This document shows, piece after piece, positions 6,022 through 8,824 of a DNA stretch of 8,824 bases. Within the stretch, counting starts at the first letter, position 1. Each line of letters starts with the position of its first letter. The DNA lies in assembly GCA_041572275.1 (NCBI GenBank), contig JBFFSQ010000120.1, positions 1 to 8,824 on the forward strand, in the 5' to 3' direction. The notes under the pieces were generated by a model that was given only the letters and a program-made list of their open reading frames with translations, was not told the origin of the DNA and did no database searches. This stretch comes from JBFFSQ01 sp041572275. Lineage in GTDB: Bacteria > Pseudomonadota > Gammaproteobacteria > SZUA-229. The translations under genes were made by a program, and so were the position numbers.

Positions 6022-6333
6022 GCCTTTACGAGTACTCTTAGGGCAACCGCCAATTTTCAGGCCCTGCTTAGATGGCATACCAGGGAACATTTCGTACATT
6101 TCTTTAGAAGAAACTTTACGGCCCCAGATTTTACCCATCGCTTTCATGATGCCACGCTCATTAGGCTCGTTACCACCTAAAGTTTCCTCACGAACATATT
6201 TAACAACATCCCAATGTTCCTGAGTTGGATCAATACCTTCTTCTGCGAAGATTGCTGCTGCAATTTCTTCGTTCCAGTCATTGGAATTGACCAGGTAACC
6301 TTCTGCTGTTCTTTCGACTGACTCAAGTGCCAT
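6013..6333 (-). CDS. DsrC/TusE superfamily protein without canonical C-terminal cysteines
   Basis: The 106-aa protein has the DsrC/TusE/RspA fold signature: EGYLVNSNDWNEEIA (11-25), the helix EEGIDPTQEHWDVVKYVRE (31-49), GIMKAMGKIWG (61-71), MYEMFPGMPSKQGLKIGGCPKS (79-100). In DsrC, sulfur is carried by a penultimate Cys in a mobile C-terminal arm, paired with a second Cys about ten residues earlier; TusE keeps only the last. Here the arm ends KGGY with no Cys, the inner position after KQ is Leu92, and the only cysteine is Cys97, at the place of the Leu in the usual AGLPKP. It may thus be a regulatory or binding paralogue (the class called RspA lacks both cysteines) or use Cys97. The start at 6333 has GAGG 10 bp upstream; a longer frame from 6366 is poorly supported. 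A promoter lies about 100 bp upstream, so it can be expressed apart from the upstream operon. Confidence 0.9.
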   Translation of the reverse strand: MALESVERTAEGYLVNSNDWNEEIAAAIFAEEGIDPTQEHWDVVKYVREETLGGNEPNERGIMKAMGKIWGRKVSSKEMYEMFPGMPSKQGLKIGGCPKSTRKGGY

Positions 6334-6428
6334 AATAGTATCGCCTCTAAATTCTGTGCAATTCATTAATCAAAAATTCAGGGCGCATACTTTCCCACAA
6401 AATGAATTAAATGTCACTTATCCCATTA

Positions 6429-6459
6429 GTTATATAATAAAATTCACATATAGTGACAA
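6429..6459 (-). promoter_or_regulatory. Sigma-70 promoter for the DsrC-like gene
   Basis: On the minus strand, TTGTCA (6459-6454, 5 of 6) is followed by TATATA (6436-6431) at 17 bp or TATAAC (6434-6429, 5 of 6) at 19 bp. The leader to the ATG at 6333 is about 90 nt. The -35 hexamer lies in a GTCAC-rich segment (GTCAC at 6458-6454 and GTGAC at 6416-6412 on the minus strand), which could be a binding site. Confidence 0.5.
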
Positions 6460-6467
6460 ATCAAAAG

Positions 6468-6514
6468 TTAAGGCATCACCTTAAGTATTTAAATTCCATA
6501 TATTTCAAATACTT
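6468..6514. repeat. Two hairpins after the Cas6-like stop codon
   Basis: AAGTATTT (6483-6490) is inverted as AAATACTT (6507-6514), and TTAAGG-CATCA-CCTTAA spans 6468-6484. In the minus-strand transcript the second hairpin is followed by CTTTTG, so it may act as a weak terminator of the dioxygenase/Cas6-like operon before the DsrC-like promoter. Confidence 0.5.
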
Positions 6515-7226
6515 ACTCGGTACCACTAAAGTGACTTTGCTCTGACATATCCCCTACTGGTTTAATGCCTTTATGGGGAATAAACAGACCAAAACCCATC
6601 TTACGCCCTTCACCAATACCTTTTTGCTGCAGCGTCACTGCCTCATCGGGATCCAGATCAGCCACCATAAGACTCATAGTTCGACGTCGGCCTTCAGGAA
6701 GATTGAATTCATGCCCGATGCCACACAGCGCCTTTTTTAGACGAATACCCATCAACTCCATATCATTGGCTACACGCTGGATTAGCTGATTTTCAGTTTC
6801 ATTCTCTTCCAGCAGCAGATAACGTGAAAACAGTGTCCCCATAGGTGACAATGGCTTAACCTGGTACTCACCTACCGTCAGCGAATAACTACCAATCTCC
6901 AGTGTTTGGCCAACCAGCTGTTCAGCATCGGCAAAACGTTTTTTCGGTAAACGAAGCTGCATACGTGAGCGTCGGGACAAATAAATAAAATCATCATCCC
7001 CGCCCTCGTCAGGACGCTGCCAGCCATTACCGGTGGTTGCGCCATGAATTAAATGAACACCGGCCAAAGCTTCCTCTTCAAGCCAGGGCAGCGCCTGTAA
7101 CAAGGCCGCAGACAAATCCTGAGCATGATCGAGTGCTATTTGCTTACAGGTGATTTTAAATGACAGATCAGCCACATCATCTGGAACCACAAAAGCCTGC
7201 TGTTTCTTATCTTCTTCCCACAACAT
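6513..7226 (-). CDS. Cas6/Cmx6-like protein (type I-MYXAN CRISPR endoribonuclease family), stand-alone
   Basis: The 237-aa protein matches my memory of the Cmx6 family (Cas6 of type I-MYXAN systems). It has DLSFKITCKQIALDHAQDLSAALL near the N-terminus (20-43), GVHLIHGATTGNGWQRP (56-72), YLSRRSRMQLRLPKKR (82-97), PLSPMGTLFSRYL (125-137), and the C-terminal glycine-rich loop GIGEGRKMGFGLFIPHKGI (203-221), which in Cas6 contacts RNA. Cas6 proteins cut CRISPR precursor RNA with two RAMP/ferredoxin-like domains; candidate catalytic histidines are H34, H58 or H61, and which one is not determined. No other cas gene or repeat-spacer array is present. The gene sits 47 bp after a 64-aa gene and behind a TauD-like dioxygenase, so a role outside CRISPR immunity, or action on a distant array, is possible. 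GAGTAAG lies just before the ATG. Confidence 0.72.
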   Translation of the reverse strand: MLWEEDKKQQAFVVPDDVADLSFKITCKQIALDHAQDLSAALLQALPWLEEEALAGVHLIHGATTGNGWQRPDEGGDDDFIYLSRRSRMQLRLPKKRFADAEQLVGQTLEIGSYSLTVGEYQVKPLSPMGTLFSRYLLLEENETENQLIQRVANDMELMGIRLKKALCGIGHEFNLPEGRRRTMSLMVADLDPDEAVTLQQKGIGEGRKMGFGLFIPHKGIKPVGDMSEQSHFSGTE

Positions 7227-7273
7227 AATTCTTACTCAATAATTCTTTAAATAACAAACACTTAAACCAAAAC

Positions 7274-7468
7274 CTAAGACCGATTTGGAAAGGTAAAGGC
7301 GACTTCCACTCGATTTTCCCAATCTTTCGGTGTATCTTGAAACGGCGGTCTTACATCAATATTCATATGTAATTCACCCTGTCGCGCACGCTCACGCAAG
7401 ATCTCCAGCAGGTCTTCAAAGTTATCCAGTTCATGATCCTGCTTCAGGATGTCGCTTAAATACATCAT
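7274..7468 (-). CDS. Small protein, 64 aa, between TauD-like and Cas6-like genes
   Basis: I do not recognise this family. The protein has a helical first half (LSDILKQDHELDNFEDLLEILRERARQGE) and a second half that reads as two beta strands flanking a proline-rich turn (LHMNIDVRPPFQDTPKDWENRVEVAFTF). It is acidic, with no cysteine and no membrane segment. It starts 2 bp after the TauD-like stop (two tandem ATG codons at 7468 and 7465) with only a weak upstream site in GTGGTAAG, suggesting translational coupling. The 47-bp gap to the Cas6-like start keeps all three in one likely transcript. Its close packing makes it a candidate accessory factor for one of its neighbours; this is inference. Confidence 0.78.
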   Translation of the reverse strand: MMYLSDILKQDHELDNFEDLLEILRERARQGELHMNIDVRPPFQDTPKDWENRVEVAFTFPNRS

Positions 7469-7470
7469 TA

Positions 7471-8385
7471 TTACTTACCACTATTCAAATCTGTATTGGC
7501 TATCCGATCATAATATCGAGCCCGATACAACAAACGTCCCGGGGCTTTATCAGCCATATCTTTAAATCCTGTCCGGCTGTGCAATACGTTATTACAAATT
7601 ATACCTTCGCCAGGACTGAGCTTATACGTAAATACATAGGGGTTATATGGGGTCAATAACTCATTTAAACAAGCCACTGCTTCGTGAGTTAAATCATCAT
7701 CGAACCATTCTATATTTCGCGTTCGTGCTGAATAGCGCATTGACAGGTTACCTGTTGCTGTATCGACTGAAAATACTGGACCCGATTGCTGAGCCCGGAT
7801 TTCAAACCCATTTTCAACATTCGGCGGGATCGTCAGGGCAGTATCCCGCATCAAGGCTTTTATATAATCAGGTTTTTTATCGCGAAGCTGGATATATGCA
7901 ATTTCATGATCAAGTAGCAAATTATCACCACCTTCGGCGGCATCACGGACACAATGCATTAAAATGGCACGAATCTGCTGATCAGGCAGATTATAATAAC
8001 CATCTGTATGCCAACTTAAGGGACGGTTGGTATAGGGAATGTAAGCTGACTGACGCCCCACACTTTGCACCTGCAATGAAGTAATGCTATCGCCGTCAGC
8101 ACACAGATTACCATCCAGACGATGCAGGCCAAGTTTCTGCCCCAGGTCTCTCACAAAAGACTTATCACCCATAGCTGGATCTGAAAGGCGGTAAATCGCC
8201 ATGTTGGCACGTAAACAAATAGCCGTTATCTCTGCAATCTCATCAGCTGACGGGCTTTTCTCACGCAGATTAACCATCAGCTCATCAATAGTTTTGGGAT
8301 AGTGATCCAGCTTAATTTGTCGCCAGCGGCTATAGGCTTTGTCATCATCAAGATTGAAAGGACTATTGGTCAAAATCGGGGCCAT
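7471..8385 (-). CDS. TauD/TfdA-like Fe(II)/2OG dioxygenase
   Basis: The 304-aa protein (308 if a GTG at 8397 is used) has the clavaminate synthase-like layout. Counted from the GTG, H130-x-D132 lies in LSWHTDGYYN, the distal H273 in NNVLHSRTGF, and R288 and R292 in APGRLLYRARYYD, the order of TauD. The segment LQVQSVGRQSAYIPYTNRPLSWHTDG is typical of a subgroup acting on amino-acid-like or unknown substrates; taurine specificity cannot be assumed. I prefer the ATG at 8385 because the protein begins MAPILTNSPFNLDDD there, although neither start has a clear Shine-Dalgarno. It is the first gene of a unit with the 64-aa and Cas6-like genes. The protein is soluble and cytoplasmic. I could not pin down its promoter in the AT-rich stretch upstream. 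Confidence 0.9.
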   Translation of the reverse strand: MAPILTNSPFNLDDDKAYSRWRQIKLDHYPKTIDELMVNLREKSPSADEIAEITAICLRANMAIYRLSDPAMGDKSFVRDLGQKLGLHRLDGNLCADGDSITSLQVQSVGRQSAYIPYTNRPLSWHTDGYYNLPDQQIRAILMHCVRDAAEGGDNLLLDHEIAYIQLRDKKPDYIKALMRDTALTIPPNVENGFEIRAQQSGPVFSVDTATGNLSMRYSARTRNIEWFDDDLTHEAVACLNELLTPYNPYVFTYKLSPGEGIICNNVLHSRTGFKDMADKAPGRLLYRARYYDRIANTDLNSGK

Positions 8386-8397
8386 ATCTGAGTACAC

Positions 8398-8527
8398 TAT
8401 ATAATAAGGTATAAAAACAATCGAAAATGAATTGCATTAGAAATATCGCATAATAAAACGATACATCAGAAACTGCTAAATAAATAAAATATTTATCATC
8501 AGATTAGTAACTTTTAGACGAATTTAA
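8398..8527. other. AT-rich divergent intergenic region
   Basis: This stretch separates the minus-strand dioxygenase operon from the + strand structured region. It contains AT-rich dyads (for example ATAAA-ATA-TTTAT around 8485-8500) but no gene. It must hold the promoter for the minus-strand operon, which I cannot place with confidence. Confidence 0.5.
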
Positions 8528-8536
8528 TGCTATATT
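8528..8536 (+). promoter_or_regulatory. Extended -10 promoter driving the structured RNA region
   Basis: TGCTATATT matches the TGnTATAAT extended -10 (5 of 6 in the hexamer). The -35 is weak (TAACTT region at 17 bp). A start near 8543 would place the transcript's first bases immediately at the hairpin-rich segment. Confidence 0.5.
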
Positions 8537-8540
8537 ATGG

Positions 8541-8824
8541 CCCCTCAGTTATTGCGTGGGTAACTGGAAGCTTGAGATAAATCAAGCAGCTATCCCATTT
8601 GGGATAGAAGGAATATCCTCTTCCCCCCCATGGGTAGGATGTTCTGCTTGCCTTACTAGCCCTAGACTACCCCACACTGAATTAGGTGGTAATTTTCTGG
8701 CCCGCTCAGATACTTACTTCCAAACTGATTAACCGTATGGTTCATCCATACATAATAATAGTTAGGGGAACAGGTGCTGGTCACCCCCCTAGGATAGAAA
8801 CCTGTCGTCCCTACTACGGAGATC
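8541..8824 (+). ncRNA. Structured RNA: long 5' leader or unrecognised small RNA (continues past window)
   Basis: About 280 nt without an ORF contain closely packed dyads. These are CAGTTA/TAACTG (8546-8566), GCTTGA/TCAAGC (8570-8587), CTATCCC-ATTT-GGGATAG (8590-8607), GGGTAG/CTACCC (8632-8672), GTATGG-TTCAT-CCATAC (8735-8751), and a long stem of AGGGG + GGTG with CACC + CCCCT (8764-8790). Alternative pairings exist: CAAGCAG (8583-8589) with CTGCTTG (8644-8650), and ACAGGT (8770-8775) with ACCTGT (8800-8805). A promoter lies just upstream and GGAG (8818-8821) near the end could be a ribosome binding site for a gene beyond the window. It does not match 6S, tmRNA, RNase P, SRP RNA or the riboswitches I know. 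Orientation is inferred from the promoter. Confidence 0.55.

Noticed and set aside
7330..8084. + strand open frames opposite the TauD-like and 64-aa genes
   Set aside because: They are antisense shadows of a clearly recognisable dioxygenase, with no ribosome binding sites.
8541..8824. CsrB/RsmZ-like sRNA with GGA motifs
   Set aside because: About seven GGA triplets occur, but they are not regularly placed in hairpin loops as in CsrA-sequestering RNAs.
1..8824. CRISPR array for the Cas6-like protein
   Set aside because: I see no regularly spaced 25-40 bp direct repeats on either strand; the 18-bp repeat at 1397/1473 occurs only twice and is palindromic.

Overview
The window looks like chromosomal DNA of a gammaproteobacterium with moderate GC content. 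The supporting genes are a FadL-type outer-membrane porin, a PiuC/YbiX PKHD hydroxylase, a YaiI protein and a DsrC/TusE-superfamily protein. The DsrC-like protein, together with several small proteins I cannot name, suggests a sulfur-oxidising or related lineage. That assignment is inference; there is no rRNA or other taxonomic marker.

Left part (1-4046, + strand): the 3' part of an uncharacterised protein gene truncated by the window edge; a 2OG-Fe(II) oxygenase whose last codons form a strong hairpin; a compact palindrome-rich element (about 1393-1538); a GNAT acetyltransferase; a YaiI/DUF188 protein; an AT-rich 281-bp spacer; and a FadL/OmpP1/TodX transporter closed by a strong bidirectional terminator.

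Middle (4047-5655): a two-gene minus-strand unit of hypothetical proteins, divergent from a + strand PiuC/YbiX Fe(II)/2OG hydroxylase. That hydroxylase ends at a second strong bidirectional terminator.

Right part (5656-8397, all minus strand): in transcription order, a TauD/TfdA-like dioxygenase, a 64-aa protein, a protein I recognise as Cas6/Cmx6-like (type I-MYXAN CRISPR endoribonuclease family), a DsrC/TusE-like protein without the conserved C-terminal cysteines, and a 67-aa protein. The first three are tightly packed and look like one operon. The DsrC-like gene has its own promoter-like sequence. No CRISPR array and no other cas gene is visible, so the Cas6-like protein appears to stand alone.

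Right edge (8398-8824): an AT-rich intergenic region followed by an extended -10 promoter on the + strand. After it come about 280 nt dense in hairpins and mutually exclusive pairings, running off the window. This is either a long structured 5' leader or an unrecognised small RNA. The two most unusual elements are the stand-alone Cas6-like gene in a dioxygenase operon and this structured RNA region divergent from it.
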